DNA of 64,000 nt, taken from contig NZ_FYDJ01000004.1 in assembly GCF_900187425.1 (NCBI RefSeq), positions 1-64,000 on the forward strand, in the 5' to 3' direction. The notes beneath the pieces were generated by a model, which saw only the letters and a list, made by a program, of their open reading frames with translations, did no database searches and had not been told where the DNA came from. Positions 9,801-18,731 of this stretch are shown piece after piece. The stretch is from Pseudomonas sp. Irchel s3h14 (GTDB lineage: Bacteria > Pseudomonadota > Gammaproteobacteria > Pseudomonadales > Pseudomonadaceae). The translations under genes were made by a program, and so were the position numbers. Within the stretch, counting starts at the first letter, position 1. The number at the start of each line of letters is the position of its first letter.

Positions 9801-10265
9801 TTGGAAAAGAAACCTCTTTACCGCAAGGTCAATACCCGCACTTGGGGTGTCCGGTGTAACGAAATCACGGGGCATTACCGGCATCAGCGCAATACCAAGA
9901 CTGAAATTCAAAACGATGCGCTCCGGGGATCGATGCATGGAACTCGTCGGCACGGGTTCGACTACACGCCGTTGTTTCGGTTTCTGCTATCCCGAGTCGG
10001 TGGGCAATGGGATGAGGTTTTCAGCGAAGCGGTGGCTCGCCTCGATCGGCCTGAACCAGTGTTCTGGATGGTGGCTCTGCATGAAAACGAAAGGCAGGAG
10101 CAGGTGCGATTGGGGGAGTCGAGCTACTTCAGTGGCTTGTATGTCGATGATCAAGGGTGTCTGCGGATCGTCAATCCCGAGCTGACGGCCGAGCGAATGA
10201 CACCTAAGTGTTATTGCTGCACCCACACTTTCAACGGCATTCCTTTCGGCCAGCGCAAGGACTGA
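9801..10265 (+). CDS. Conserved hypothetical protein with TTG start
   Basis: 154 residues, soluble, no signal peptide. I recognise the overall pattern (KPLYRKVNTRTWGVR … DYTPLFRFLLSRVGGQWDEVFSEAVARLDRP … ESSYFSGLYVDDQGCLRIVNPEL … CYCCTHTFNGIPFG) as a recurring uncharacterised protein but know no function. The C-terminal CYCC-x-H cluster could bind metal. The TTG at 9801 is chosen because AGGAG lies seven bases before it; an ATG at 9675 in the same frame would add 42 residues of different character. An overlapping +1 frame at 9733-10185 is a shadow. Confidence 0.7.
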   Translation: MEKKPLYRKVNTRTWGVRCNEITGHYRHQRNTKTEIQNDALRGSMHGTRRHGFDYTPLFRFLLSRVGGQWDEVFSEAVARLDRPEPVFWMVALHENERQEQVRLGESSYFSGLYVDDQGCLRIVNPELTAERMTPKCYCCTHTFNGIPFGQRKD

Positions 10266-10270
10266 ACGGG

Positions 10271-11344
10271 TCAATCAACCCGGCTATGGCTCATCGATTG
10301 TTCACCCAGCCGATACTGATTATTCCCACTGCGCTTCGCCTCATACATCGCCAGATCCGCAATATGAATCAACCGGTCCATGCTCGGCGCATGGTCCGGG
10401 AACACCGCGACCCCCAGGCTGGTGCCGATGTGGCGTTGATCATTACCGATGGTCACCGGTGGCGACAGTTCGACGAAGATTTTCTGGCAGATGCTGCGGG
10501 CTTCGTCTTGCAGGCTGTTGCCCTGGGGCAGGCCTTGGAGGATGACCACAAATTCGTCGCCACCGATCCGGGCGACGGTATCGGTTGAACGCAGGATTTT
10601 CTTCAGCCGTGTGGCGGTGGTGATCAGTACCCGATCGCCGGCGGCATGGCCGTAATGGTCGTTGATTGCCTTGAAACCATTGAGATCGACAAATACCAGC
10701 GCAACCCTCGTGGCGCTGATGCGCGCCTGTTCCAGTGCTTCGGACAGACGCTCCTCGAGCACCAGGCGATTGGGCAGACCGGTCAGCGGGTCGAAGTGGG
10801 CCAGGTGTTGCAGGTAACTGGCGGAGGCTTTTTCCTCGGTGATATCGCGTACCACGCCCATCATTTTGATCGTTGCGTCGTGGTCATTCTTGACCACATT
10901 GCCGGTTTCCCGAAGCCAGCGGATCGTGCCGTCGGGCCAGACCACCCGATATTCCTCGTCATGGTTGTCGCCGGTTTCCAGGCAACGCAATTCCCCGGCC
11001 CGGACCCTGGCCCGATCGTCGGGGTGAACACATGAGCAAAACAGGGCGTAGGAGGGCGTTACTTCGTCGATCTTGAAGCCAAACATGCCGTAGATCGCGT
11101 CCGACCAGTAGAGCTTGTCGGTGTCGACATCCCAGTCCCACGTGCCGATGCGGGCGAAGTACTGGCTGCGCTTGAAGCGTTCGGCATCGCCGTCCTGACG
11201 GATGTTTTGTCCGTCAGTCAGGCTGGTGATCAGCACGCGATACTCGGCCAGCTGCTTTTGCAGCGAGCGCTCGCGACAAATCAACGCGACGATCAGGGCT
11301 AGCATCGTTGAGCCGATGGCGGCGCTGGTCCAGTCCACATTCAT
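10271..11344 (-). CDS. Diguanylate cyclase, membrane-anchored PAS-GGDEF
   Basis: Makes cyclic di-GMP from two GTP. 357 residues: one N-terminal TM segment (about 7-23), a PAS/PAC domain (about 55-172; GTWDWDVDTDKLYW … EYRVVWPDGTIRWLRETG … MMGVVRDITE), and a GGDEF domain (about 180-345). The active-site motif GGDEF is intact at 261-265, the metal-binding Asp220 sits in VDLNGF, and the product-inhibition I-site RSTD occurs at 252-255, exactly five residues before GGDEF. No EAL domain. It should therefore be an active cyclase with product feedback. Confidence 0.93.
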   Translation of the reverse strand: MNVDWTSAAIGSTMLALIVALICRERSLQKQLAEYRVLITSLTDGQNIRQDGDAERFKRSQYFARIGTWDWDVDTDKLYWSDAIYGMFGFKIDEVTPSYALFCSCVHPDDRARVRAGELRCLETGDNHDEEYRVVWPDGTIRWLRETGNVVKNDHDATIKMMGVVRDITEEKASASYLQHLAHFDPLTGLPNRLVLEERLSEALEQARISATRVALVFVDLNGFKAINDHYGHAAGDRVLITTATRLKKILRSTDTVARIGGDEFVVILQGLPQGNSLQDEARSICQKIFVELSPPVTIGNDQRHIGTSLGVAVFPDHAPSMDRLIHIADLAMYEAKRSGNNQYRLGEQSMSHSRVD

Positions 11345-11447
11345 TCAGGTTTCGCCATCGTGGCGTATCAGCCGTATCGGGAGAGGTGTGCCTATGTTAG
11401 TTCACACGGCCCTCGATCATCAGCCTCTATTACGAGGGGCGCCAAAC

Positions 11448-11771
11448 TCAAAGCAGTTCACCTTTGTCCCACAGATGCACCAATTCCCCTGGCGCCTGAT
11501 CTTCAGGCACCTTCATCACCATCCGGTCGTCCTGTTCGCCGCTGCGGTAGCGCACTTCGATTTGATAGAAGCGCTGATCGCCCCGGCCGGCGGATGAACT
11601 CGTCATAAGCAGGCAACCCTCGAGCAACGAGCAGATGCGGGTGCGTTGGTCGGCATTGCATTGGGCGAATTCGATCTCTCGGGGGCGGGTCAAGGTGTGG
11701 ATTGCCGCAATGCCGCCCTGGCGGGAGACACAGACCACCGCGTTATCGTCCAGTGTTGGCAAGGTTTTCAT
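11448..11771 (-). CDS. Emfourin-like inhibitor of protealysin-type protease
   Basis: 107 residues, no signal peptide. Its gene starts inside the last codons of the M4 protease gene (ATGA overlap at 11768-11771), so the two are translationally coupled. Family knowledge: protealysin genes are typically followed by a small gene for emfourin (M4in), a tight-binding slow inhibitor. The sequence has the expected short beta-rich look with IHTLTRPREIEF and RFYQIEVRYRSGEQDDRMVMKVPED, ending at LWDKGELL. The call rests on size, position and this pattern. Confidence 0.82.
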   Translation of the reverse strand: MKTLPTLDDNAVVCVSRQGGIAAIHTLTRPREIEFAQCNADQRTRICSLLEGCLLMTSSSAGRGDQRFYQIEVRYRSGEQDDRMVMKVPEDQAPGELVHLWDKGELL

Positions 11772-12832
11772 GGTTCCTCCAGCGTCAGGTTGACGCCCAC
11801 TTCAGACCAGCCGTGTCGCACCGCCTCGACTTCCTTCGCCCCAAACTCTTGTCGGGCATGCTCGACGGTCAGTTGCGCGAAGGCACTGAATGTCGCTTCG
11901 CTACTCAGGCGTTTGTCGCACAACGTGTCGTACCAGATGCGGCCGGTTCTTTCCCAGGCAAAGCCGCCCAGCGCCATCGCGGCCAGATAAAACGCCCGAT
12001 TGGGGATGCCCGAATTGATGTGCACCCCTCCATTGTCTTCCCGGGTGATGACGAACTTGCGCATGTGATCCGGTTGCGGGTCCTTGCCAAGCAACGGGTC
12101 GTCATAGGCCGTGCCCGGATGGGCCATCGAGCGTAAACCGATGCCTTTGATGCCCGGTGCCAGCAGGTCCGCACCGATCAGCCAGTCAGCCTCTTCGGCG
12201 GTCTGGCCCAGTACATGTTGTTTGATCAGTACCCCGAAAACGTCCGAAATCGATTCATTCAATGCCCCGGACTGGTTGGCATAGACCAGACCGGCTTCGC
12301 TTTCGATCACGCCATGCGTCAACTCGTGACCGATCACATCCAGAGAACGGGTGAAGCGTTCGAAGATTTCGCCATCGCCGTCACCGAACACCATTTGCGC
12401 GCCATTCCAGAACGCGTTCTCGTAATCCAGGCCGTAATGCACGCTGCCGATCAGGGCAAAACCCTTGTTGTCGATGGAGTCCCGACCCAGCACCTTCCAG
12501 AAGAAATCATAGCTGGCACCCATTGCGTCGTAGGCCTCGTCGACCGCCGGATCGCCGGTTGCCGCCTGACCTTCAAGCCGCACAGGCATACCCGGCAGAA
12601 GCATTTTCCCTTGCGCGTCATGAATGCTGCGTTGCGCCAGGCCGGGGCGGCCGGGCAGCGGCAGGATCGCTTTGGCGGGTGGTCGCGATGGCGGGCCAGG
12701 ATTGTGCCGCAGACGGCGGACATGGATCAGCGTGGTCTGGGCGCTGGCGCGCTGACGGTCGGAACCGTGGGCGATAATACGGTTGAGGATGTAGGGCGGG
12801 ATGAAACTGTACAGCGGTGATGAGTCGTTCAT
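11768..12832 (-). CDS. Protealysin-like M4 (thermolysin) metalloprotease
   Basis: Zinc endopeptidase of 354 residues. HELTH at 169-173 gives two zinc ligands and the catalytic Glu170; NESISD (192-197) supplies Glu193 as third ligand; GGVHINSGIPNRAFYL carries the proton-donor region. There is no secretion signal: the protein begins with a short propeptide containing PPYIL (residues 12-16), the hallmark of the protealysin subgroup. It is followed by an emfourin-like inhibitor gene overlapping by four bases. Family members act intracellularly or during host invasion; the role here is unknown. Confidence 0.92.
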   Translation of the reverse strand: MNDSSPLYSFIPPYILNRIIAHGSDRQRASAQTTLIHVRRLRHNPGPPSRPPAKAILPLPGRPGLAQRSIHDAQGKMLLPGMPVRLEGQAATGDPAVDEAYDAMGASYDFFWKVLGRDSIDNKGFALIGSVHYGLDYENAFWNGAQMVFGDGDGEIFERFTRSLDVIGHELTHGVIESEAGLVYANQSGALNESISDVFGVLIKQHVLGQTAEEADWLIGADLLAPGIKGIGLRSMAHPGTAYDDPLLGKDPQPDHMRKFVITREDNGGVHINSGIPNRAFYLAAMALGGFAWERTGRIWYDTLCDKRLSSEATFSAFAQLTVEHARQEFGAKEVEAVRHGWSEVGVNLTLEEP

Positions 12833-12978
12833 CAGAGCATCCTTTCCTGAATACGAAGTCGTTATTCATGTGAACCGGATGACGGTCTTTCGGTTCCGTG
12901 GATTGCCTTGCGCGCCGGTTTCTGCGAAAACCTCCGTCCGCGCCCCAATCACTGGGCGACAGTGAACGAGTAGGAATC

Positions 12979-13317
12979 ATGAACGACGAGTTGCAAATCA
13001 TTGACCTTGAGCCGGGCGACGGCAAAGCCGCCGTCAAAGGCGCGCTGATTACCACCCAATACCGCGGCTGGCTGGAAGACGGGACTGAATTCGATTCTTC
13101 CTACAGCCGGGGTAAACCTTTCCAGTGCGTGATTGGCACCGGTCGGGTGATCAAGGGTTGGGATCAGGGGATTATGGGGATGCAGGTTGGCGGCAAGCGC
13201 AAGTTGCTGGTGCCGGCGCATCTGGCCTACGGTGAACGGACCATGGGCAAGATCACGCCGAACTCGAATTTGATTTTCGAGATTGAGTTGCTGGAAGTGC
13301 TGACGCGCGATGACTAA
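12979..13317 (+). CDS. FKBP-type peptidyl-prolyl cis-trans isomerase
   Basis: 112 residues, single FKBP domain without signal peptide, so cytoplasmic. Family residues are visible: YRGWLEDGTEFDSSYSRGKPF, VIGTGRVIKGWDQGIMGMQVGGKRKLLVPAHLAYGER and LIFEIELLEV. The ATG at 12979 has AGGAA five bases upstream; an upstream in-frame extension is rejected as it precedes the site and lacks family similarity. It ends three bases before the convergent desulfhydrase gene. Confidence 0.92.
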   Translation: MNDELQIIDLEPGDGKAAVKGALITTQYRGWLEDGTEFDSSYSRGKPFQCVIGTGRVIKGWDQGIMGMQVGGKRKLLVPAHLAYGERTMGKITPNSNLIFEIELLEVLTRDD

Positions 13318-13320
13318 CCG

Positions 13321-14352
13321 CTAGGCCTGAAAGGTCTCCCGGTAGGCATAAAGCCCCGGTGTTCCACCGGTCATCACGAACAGCACGTTGTCCCCAGAAC
13401 GATAACGTCCTTGCCTGAGATCGGCCAACAGCCCAGCGAACGCTTTGCCGGAGTACACCGGGTCGATCAACAGGCCTTCGGCGCGAGCCATCAGGCGCAC
13501 TGCTTCCTGCATGGCTGGCGTCGGCAGACCGTAACCGTCGCCCAACTGACTGCCGTCGATGGCGATCTCTTCAGCCTGCACAATGGCGCTACTGCCCAAC
13601 AGCGCCAGTGCGTCCTGGGTCAATTGCCGGGTTCTGACCGCTGACGTGTCTCGATCGGACAAAACCGAGTACGACTTGACGATCGAGGTGCCGCGGCCCA
13701 GCAATTGGAAGCCCGCCGCGAGCCCTGCGTGGGTGCCGGCGCTGCCGTTGGGCACCACGACTTGATTGAAGGTGAGGCCGAGTTCCGTCTCCTGTTGCGC
13801 GATCTCTGCTGCGCAGCGCGCATAACCGAGACTGCCCAGAGGCGTTGAGCCACCGGTGGGAATCACCAGCACGTTGTGTCCCGAATCCCGAAGTTGCGTG
13901 GCCCGTGTTTCGGCCACGGCGAGTGAGTCGCTGCCCCCGGCAAGCACCTGTAGCTGTGCGCCGAACAATTGGTCGAGCAAAACGTTGCCGTTGAGTTCGT
14001 AATCTACATCGGCTTTGGGTACCGCGCGGGTCAGGATCAGTTCACAGGCAAGGCCCAGGCGAGCACAGACCGCCGCGGTCAGGCGCGCGTGGTTGGACTG
14101 AATGCCGCCCACGGTGATCACCGTGTCGACTCCGGCCGCCAGCGCTGCGCCGATATGGAATTCGAGTTTGCGCAGTTTGTTACCGCCACCGCCAATCAGC
14201 ATATGATCGTCGCGCTTGAGAAACAGGCCGATTCCCTGCGACTTCAAGCCCAGCAGCTGTTCGAGGCGTTCGGCGCGCTGAATGGGCGTGGGGCCTTGCA
14301 GAAGGTCTGCCCGCGCAAAAGAACTGAGTGACGTGTCCAGTAGGGTTTGCAT
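13321..14352 (-). CDS. dcyD: D-cysteine desulfhydrase (PLP)
   Basis: PLP enzyme of 343 residues that degrades D-cysteine to pyruvate, ammonia and sulfide. LFLKRDDHMLIGGGGNKLRKLEF contains the PLP lysine in the GGNKLRKLE motif of the DcyD/ACC-deaminase family; VGGIQSNHARLTAAVCARLG and VPNGSAGTHAGLAAG follow. ACC deaminase is the main alternative; overall similarity to DcyD favours the desulfhydrase, but the substrate is not decided here. The ATG at 14352 has GAGG eight bases upstream; a GTG at 14373 overlaps no better site. A LysR gene diverges on the other side of a 139-bp gap. Confidence 0.85.
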   Translation of the reverse strand: MQTLLDTSLSSFARADLLQGPTPIQRAERLEQLLGLKSQGIGLFLKRDDHMLIGGGGNKLRKLEFHIGAALAAGVDTVITVGGIQSNHARLTAAVCARLGLACELILTRAVPKADVDYELNGNVLLDQLFGAQLQVLAGGSDSLAVAETRATQLRDSGHNVLVIPTGGSTPLGSLGYARCAAEIAQQETELGLTFNQVVVPNGSAGTHAGLAAGFQLLGRGTSIVKSYSVLSDRDTSAVRTRQLTQDALALLGSSAIVQAEEIAIDGSQLGDGYGLPTPAMQEAVRLMARAEGLLIDPVYSGKAFAGLLADLRQGRYRSGDNVLFVMTGGTPGLYAYRETFQA

Positions 14353-14491
14353 CAATGGAGCCTCGTTGTTCACTTTAATTAAGTGACTCTAGGGAGAAAG
14401 CCCTTCGTGATAAACGCATTGCCGGTTATTACTCCTTTAACCTGATGTACTTAATCAAGCGTTCCGTTTCCTCCCTTCACAAGGCATGGTC

Positions 14492-15373
14492 ATGAGCAAA
14501 CTCAGGCAAATGGAAGTTTTCGTCGCCGTGGTCGAGGCGGGCAGCTTCGCCGATGCGGCCAGTGACGTCGGGATGTCGGCAGTCATGGTTGGACGGCATA
14601 TCCAGAGCCTGGAGAAAACCCTCAACACCCAGCTCATTCAACGCACCACCCGACGGCAATCCATCACCGGGGAAGGGCGGTTGTTTTATGAAGAAGCCAA
14701 GCGGGCACTGGAGCAGGTGAAGTACGCATTCAGCCGGGTGGAGGCGTCGAACCCGGAGCCCAGCGGCCTGTTGCGAATCACCGCGCCGATGACCCTCGGC
14801 GTGGCATTGGTCGGTCCTCTGGTGTCCGAGTTCATGCAGTGTTATCCGCAGATCCAGGTCGAGCTGATTCTGAGCAACGAAGTGGTGGACCTGTACGAGA
14901 CGTCATTCGATCTGGCGTTCAGGATCTCCGAACTGATCGGCGTGAACCTGCTGGCCAAGCCATTGCCACCGTATCGAATGGTGATCTGCGCATCGCCCCG
15001 GTATCTGAAAAAATGGCAGGAACCCCAATCCCCCGAAGACCTGCACCGACACAGAATCCTCACCCACACGTCCTGGAACAATCGGTTTGCCTGGCCTTTG
15101 CAAAACGGCGTCAGCGAGGTTCCCTGGCCCGAAGGAGCGGTGCTGAAAAGCAATGACGGCCAAGTGCTGCTGCAAGCGGCGGTGGCCGGTGAAGGGATAT
15201 TGATGCAGCCTGATTTCCTGGTGTCGGCAGCCTTGGCCAACGGCGAACTCGTGCGGATCCTCGACGCCTATGCTCCGCCGCCCAAGCCGGTACAGATGGT
15301 TTATCCACGCTCGCGCAAATCACTGCCCAAGTTGAAAGCCTTTATCGAATTTGTTGCGCAGCGACTGGCGTGA
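14492..15373 (+). CDS. LysR-family transcriptional regulator
   Basis: 293 residues; DNA-binding domain MSKLRQMEVFVAVVEAGSFADAASDVGMSAVMVGRHIQSLEKTL, then a LysR substrate domain of the DmlR/CrgA-like branch (SGLLRITAPMTLG … ISELIGVNLLAKPL … RYLKKWQEPQSPEDL). AAGG seven bases before 14492 supports this ATG over the one six bases earlier. It is divergent from dcyD and may control it. Confidence 0.9.
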   Translation: MSKLRQMEVFVAVVEAGSFADAASDVGMSAVMVGRHIQSLEKTLNTQLIQRTTRRQSITGEGRLFYEEAKRALEQVKYAFSRVEASNPEPSGLLRITAPMTLGVALVGPLVSEFMQCYPQIQVELILSNEVVDLYETSFDLAFRISELIGVNLLAKPLPPYRMVICASPRYLKKWQEPQSPEDLHRHRILTHTSWNNRFAWPLQNGVSEVPWPEGAVLKSNDGQVLLQAAVAGEGILMQPDFLVSAALANGELVRILDAYAPPPKPVQMVYPRSRKSLPKLKAFIEFVAQRLA

Positions 15374-15454
15374 GCGTTGCGGATGCGGATTTTTCAGCAG
15401 GGATTCGATAGGCTACGGCGCATCAAAAACCAACGCCTTTGCGTGGGAGGGCGC

Positions 15455-15934
15455 GTGTCGCCAATCAACGAATACGCAGCTGCTGTTCAACTGCTGGACG
15501 AAGCTTACCGGCGCTGGACCGGCCAAAGCCTGCCATCCCCTGAGTCGCTGACCGGACCTGAGCGCTTGCACTGGTTGCACGCGCACGCGCCTTACAGCCT
15601 GTTGGCTCATGGCACCGAAGCCGATCCGTGCTTCTTCTATGCCAACGAACAAACGCTGGCCTGTTTCAAATACCCTCGCTCGCAATTCCTCGGCATGCCG
15701 TCACGGTTCAGCGCTTCGCCACTGGACCGAGCCATGCGCCAGACGTTGCTGGAGCAGGTCACGGCCAATGGGATTGCTCATGGCTACAGCGGGTATCGGG
15801 TGGATCGGGATGGCAATGCCTTCATGATTCACGAAGGCAAAGTCTGGACGCTGATCGATCAGCACGGTGAGCACCGGGGGCAGGCGGCACTGTTCTGGCC
15901 GGATGCGGAGCGTGTTGGTCACGTAGAGATATGA
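15455..15934 (+). CDS. MEKHLA domain protein
   Basis: 159 residues with GTG start, a small PAS-like MEKHLA domain protein: LLDEAYRRWTGQSLP, HAPYSLLAHGTEADPCFFYANEQTLACFKY, PSRFSASPLDRAMRQTLLEQVTANGIAHGYSGYRVDRDGNAFMIHEGKVWTL. An ATG at 15377 in frame would add 26 residues without family resemblance; GGAGGG just before 15455 favours the GTG although the spacing is short. The stop codon TGA uses the first bases of the adjacent hairpin repeat. Role unknown, possibly ligand or redox sensing. Confidence 0.75.
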   Translation: MSPINEYAAAVQLLDEAYRRWTGQSLPSPESLTGPERLHWLHAHAPYSLLAHGTEADPCFFYANEQTLACFKYPRSQFLGMPSRFSASPLDRAMRQTLLEQVTANGIAHGYSGYRVDRDGNAFMIHEGKVWTLIDQHGEHRGQAALFWPDAERVGHVEI

Positions 15935-16039
15935 TCGTTCCCACGCTCTACGTGGGAATGCAGCCAGGGACGCTCCGCGTCCCAAGAGCGGACGCAGAGC
16001 GTCCGGTGAGGCATTCCCACGCAGAGCGTGGGAACGATC
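15933..16039. repeat. Long multi-hairpin repeat (GATCGTTCCCACGCTCTACG)
   Basis: Second copy of the family seen at 7613. The outer arms match except for one base in the left arm (CTCTACG for CTCTGCG), and the inner hairpin is GGGACGCTCCGCGTCCC. It separates the convergent MEKHLA and P450 genes. Confidence 0.9.
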
Positions 16040-16052
16040 AGTTGACACGGTC

Positions 16053-17174
16053 TTACGGCAAATCGTTAAACAGCGGAATACGCCCGTTCAGCGAAGGTCG
16101 GTAGCGCCAGGTCAGGCGATCCAAAGCAGGTTTCATCGCCAGAATTTCCTTCAACGTAGCGCTGGCAATGCTTAGGGCCAATGCCTGTCCCGGGCATTGA
16201 TGCCGCCCCGCACCAAAGGTGAAGCTGCGTCGTTCTGGACGATAAAGAAGAAAGACGTCGGGATGGTTATTGAGCTGTGGATCGCGATTGGCCGAGGCCA
16301 GCAGCACCAGAATCACATCGCCTGAATTGAGGCTTACCCCGTCGATTTCACAAGGCGCAGCGACAAACCGGCGAGTGTTTTGCACCGACGGATCGAAGCG
16401 CTGAACCTCAGCGATCAAGTCGTCCACGGGTGTCGATTCGCTGTGCAGCGACGGGATTCGAATCAACGCCACCAGCGCATTGCCGATCAGCCCGGCGGTG
16501 GCTTCATAGGTCTGGGAGAACAACCCGATCAGGTTGGCGATCAACGTTTCAGAGTCGCCAGAGGTTGCCGCGAAGCGCTGGCGGATCCCGGCGAGCAGGG
16601 CGCTCTGATTGTTCGGGTCATCCAGCAGCTCAACGAAATATCCGCTCAAGTGTTCCGCCGCAACGTGCGCTGCATCCCGTTGCGCCTGATCGCCAAGGGG
16701 CGACAGGCACGCGACGAAGTCTCCGGTCAGTTCGCTGATAGCCCGGCCCTGAGCCGGAGAGAACCCCAGCAATGCAGCCACCACGCACACCGGCCCTCGG
16801 AACATCGCCTTGTACAACCCATCGGCGCCCGGAGTGATCAGGCGAGCGCGGACCAGCGCATTGACTTCATCTGCATCAATCAACGCCAACCCCGGTTGAA
16901 TCGCCGACCTTGGGCAACGCTGCCGTTCGCCCTCATTCATCCGCATTAACTGACCAAAGATCTTGCCGGCCATCCCGCCAACGATCGCCTTGGGCACTGG
17001 TTCGTGGGAAGGCCGGACATGACAGTCAGGGTGCGCCAGCACGGCCGCAACGGCTCGGGCGCTACTCGCCACCCACACATTCAGTCCTTGGTGAAAAACC
17101 AGCCCGCCCTCCGCGCGCAGTTGCGCGTAATAGGGATAAGGATCGGCATGAGTCGCAGCGATGATCGGGTCCAT
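16053..17174 (-). CDS. Cytochrome P450
   Basis: 373 residues, soluble class I type. The haem ligand is the cysteine of FTFGAGRHQCPGQALA; ExxR is present as EVQR in the K helix; the I helix reads LFSQTYEATAGL, so the usual acid-Thr pair is replaced by an EAT arrangement. The usual MDPPEHTRLR element is degenerate (MNEGERQRCPRS), an oddity for a class I P450. The start at 17174 (MDPIIAATHADPYPYY) fits the family N-terminus. No ferredoxin or reductase gene adjoins it. Divergent from an ArsR-type regulator 82 bp away. Substrate unknown. Confidence 0.9.
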   Translation of the reverse strand: MDPIIAATHADPYPYYAQLRAEGGLVFHQGLNVWVASSARAVAAVLAHPDCHVRPSHEPVPKAIVGGMAGKIFGQLMRMNEGERQRCPRSAIQPGLALIDADEVNALVRARLITPGADGLYKAMFRGPVCVVAALLGFSPAQGRAISELTGDFVACLSPLGDQAQRDAAHVAAEHLSGYFVELLDDPNNQSALLAGIRQRFAATSGDSETLIANLIGLFSQTYEATAGLIGNALVALIRIPSLHSESTPVDDLIAEVQRFDPSVQNTRRFVAAPCEIDGVSLNSGDVILVLLASANRDPQLNNHPDVFLLYRPERRSFTFGAGRHQCPGQALALSIASATLKEILAMKPALDRLTWRYRPSLNGRIPLFNDLP

Positions 17175-17256
17175 GGGTCGCAGCCTTGTTCGTGGTTGGA
17201 AAAGTGTTGCTACTATCTCCAGTCCGAAAGGGCCTTGATTCGTCCGGGAGCGAAAT

Positions 17257-18021
17257 ATGAACGTAGAACAGCACGACATCGGCGTCTCTCAGGTGGCGGC
17301 CGCGATCGCGGAACCGGCCCGGACGAAAATCCTCTGTTCGCTGATGGACGGCCACGCCCGCACCAGCACTGAGTTGGCGGCGATTGCCGAAGTCAGCGCC
17401 TCCACCGCCAGCGCGCACCTGGCCAAACTCAAGGATTTGGCGCTGGTGCGGCTGCATGTGCAGGGCCGACATCGCTATTACAGCCTGACGGACAAGCGCG
17501 TCGCCCAAGCGCTGGAAGCGTTGATGGTGATCGGCCAGAACGCCGCGCCGACCTTCAATTCGCGGACCCCGGATCGCCTGCAATTCGCCCGCACCTGCTA
17601 CGACCACATGGCCGGCACGTTGGCGGTGCTGCTGCATGACCGGATGATCGAAGCGGGGTGGCTGCTGGAAACCGATGAACAGGTCTATCAGCTGAGCGAC
17701 AGCGGTGAGGCGTTGTTTGAAGGATTGGGTATTGAGGTCAAGGACCTGAGTACGTTGCGCCGCCGCTTCGCCTGCCCATGTCTGGACTGGAGCATGCGCC
17801 GGCCGCATCTGGGCGGTTCGTTGGGGGCGGCGTTGTTGCAAACGGCGATCAAGCGAAAATGGGTGACTCAGGACCTGGACAGCCGCGCGCTGGCGTTGAC
17901 GGCGACGGGGCGAAAGGAACTCAGCAGTCGGTTCGCTGTTGAACTGCCGATTCAGGTATCGACAGCACAACCCGCTTCCACCGAGACCAGACGCCGAGCG
18001 ATCGCCAGCTCTGCGCCTTAG
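17257..18021 (+). CDS. ArsR-family transcriptional regulator
   Basis: 254 residues, longer than simple ArsR proteins. N-terminal winged HTH (AIAEPARTKILCSLMDGHARTSTELAAIAEVSASTASAHLAKLKDLALV … GRHRYYSLT) plus a C-terminal region with FACPCLDWSMRRPHLGGSLGAALL typical of the larger ArsR subgroup. CPC could be a metal- or redox-sensing site. It diverges from the P450 gene, its most likely target. The stop codon overlaps the convergent lysE stop by four bases. Confidence 0.9.
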   Translation: MNVEQHDIGVSQVAAAIAEPARTKILCSLMDGHARTSTELAAIAEVSASTASAHLAKLKDLALVRLHVQGRHRYYSLTDKRVAQALEALMVIGQNAAPTFNSRTPDRLQFARTCYDHMAGTLAVLLHDRMIEAGWLLETDEQVYQLSDSGEALFEGLGIEVKDLSTLRRRFACPCLDWSMRRPHLGGSLGAALLQTAIKRKWVTQDLDSRALALTATGRKELSSRFAVELPIQVSTAQPASTETRRRAIASSAP

Positions 18022-18626
18022 CGACTGGCCGAGGCCATCAGCACGCCGAAACCGGCGAAGGTCACGCCCGAGACTTTCGCCGCCAGCCAGGAACCCTTCG
18101 GGCTGGATAACCAGCCTTTGGCGGCATTGGCGAGCAAGGCATAGCTGCCATGCACCAGAATCACCAGTGCGCCGTAGGAGGCCACCAACTTGAAGAACTG
18201 GGTGGAGAAGTGCGCGGAGGTGTCGATGAATTGCGGGAACACCGCCAGAAAGAAAAACACTGCTTTGGGGTTCAAAAACTGGATCGAAGCCGCTTCAAGG
18301 AAACGGTAGCCCGGGCTTGAGGGGCGCGTTTCAAGCAGCGTGTTGATACCAGCCGAGCGCCAGCTTTTGTAACCCAGGTACAACAAATAGGCGGCCCCTG
18401 CGTATTTCAACGCGGTAAAGGCGTTGGCGGAGGTGCTGAGGATCAGGCCGACACTGGTGGCGCTGATGGCGGCGACGATAAACGCCCCCGACGCGATCCC
18501 CAGAATGCCCGGCACGGCCCCCGTCCAGCCGTGGCGAGCTGCGTTAGACAGGGTCAGGAGCACGCCAGGCCCCGGACTCAAAATGGTCAGGGTGGCAAAC
18601 AGTAGAAAAAGTCCGTAGCTGTTCAT
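18018..18626 (-). CDS. LysE/RhtB-family amino acid exporter
   Basis: 202 residues, about six TM helices. Family marks are LTILSPGPGVLLTLSNAARHGWTGAVPGILGIASG near the N-terminus and the middle KYAGAAYLLYLGYKSWR, then FLNPKAVFFFLAVFPQFI. Exports an amino acid or derivative. The ATG at 18626 is the family start; longer frames add a basic non-hydrophobic leader. Divergent from a LysR gene, a common pairing for this family. Confidence 0.9.
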   Translation of the reverse strand: MNSYGLFLLFATLTILSPGPGVLLTLSNAARHGWTGAVPGILGIASGAFIVAAISATSVGLILSTSANAFTALKYAGAAYLLYLGYKSWRSAGINTLLETRPSSPGYRFLEAASIQFLNPKAVFFFLAVFPQFIDTSAHFSTQFFKLVASYGALVILVHGSYALLANAAKGWLSSPKGSWLAAKVSGVTFAGFGVLMASASR

Positions 18627-18731
18627 GTCTTGCTCCGTCAGGTGGCGCTGGCTGCGTGCGGGCAGATTGGCGTGGCGACGTGGGTGTGACAAACGCTTTA
18701 ATTGCGGTGCATATGTGACTAAATTAGACGC

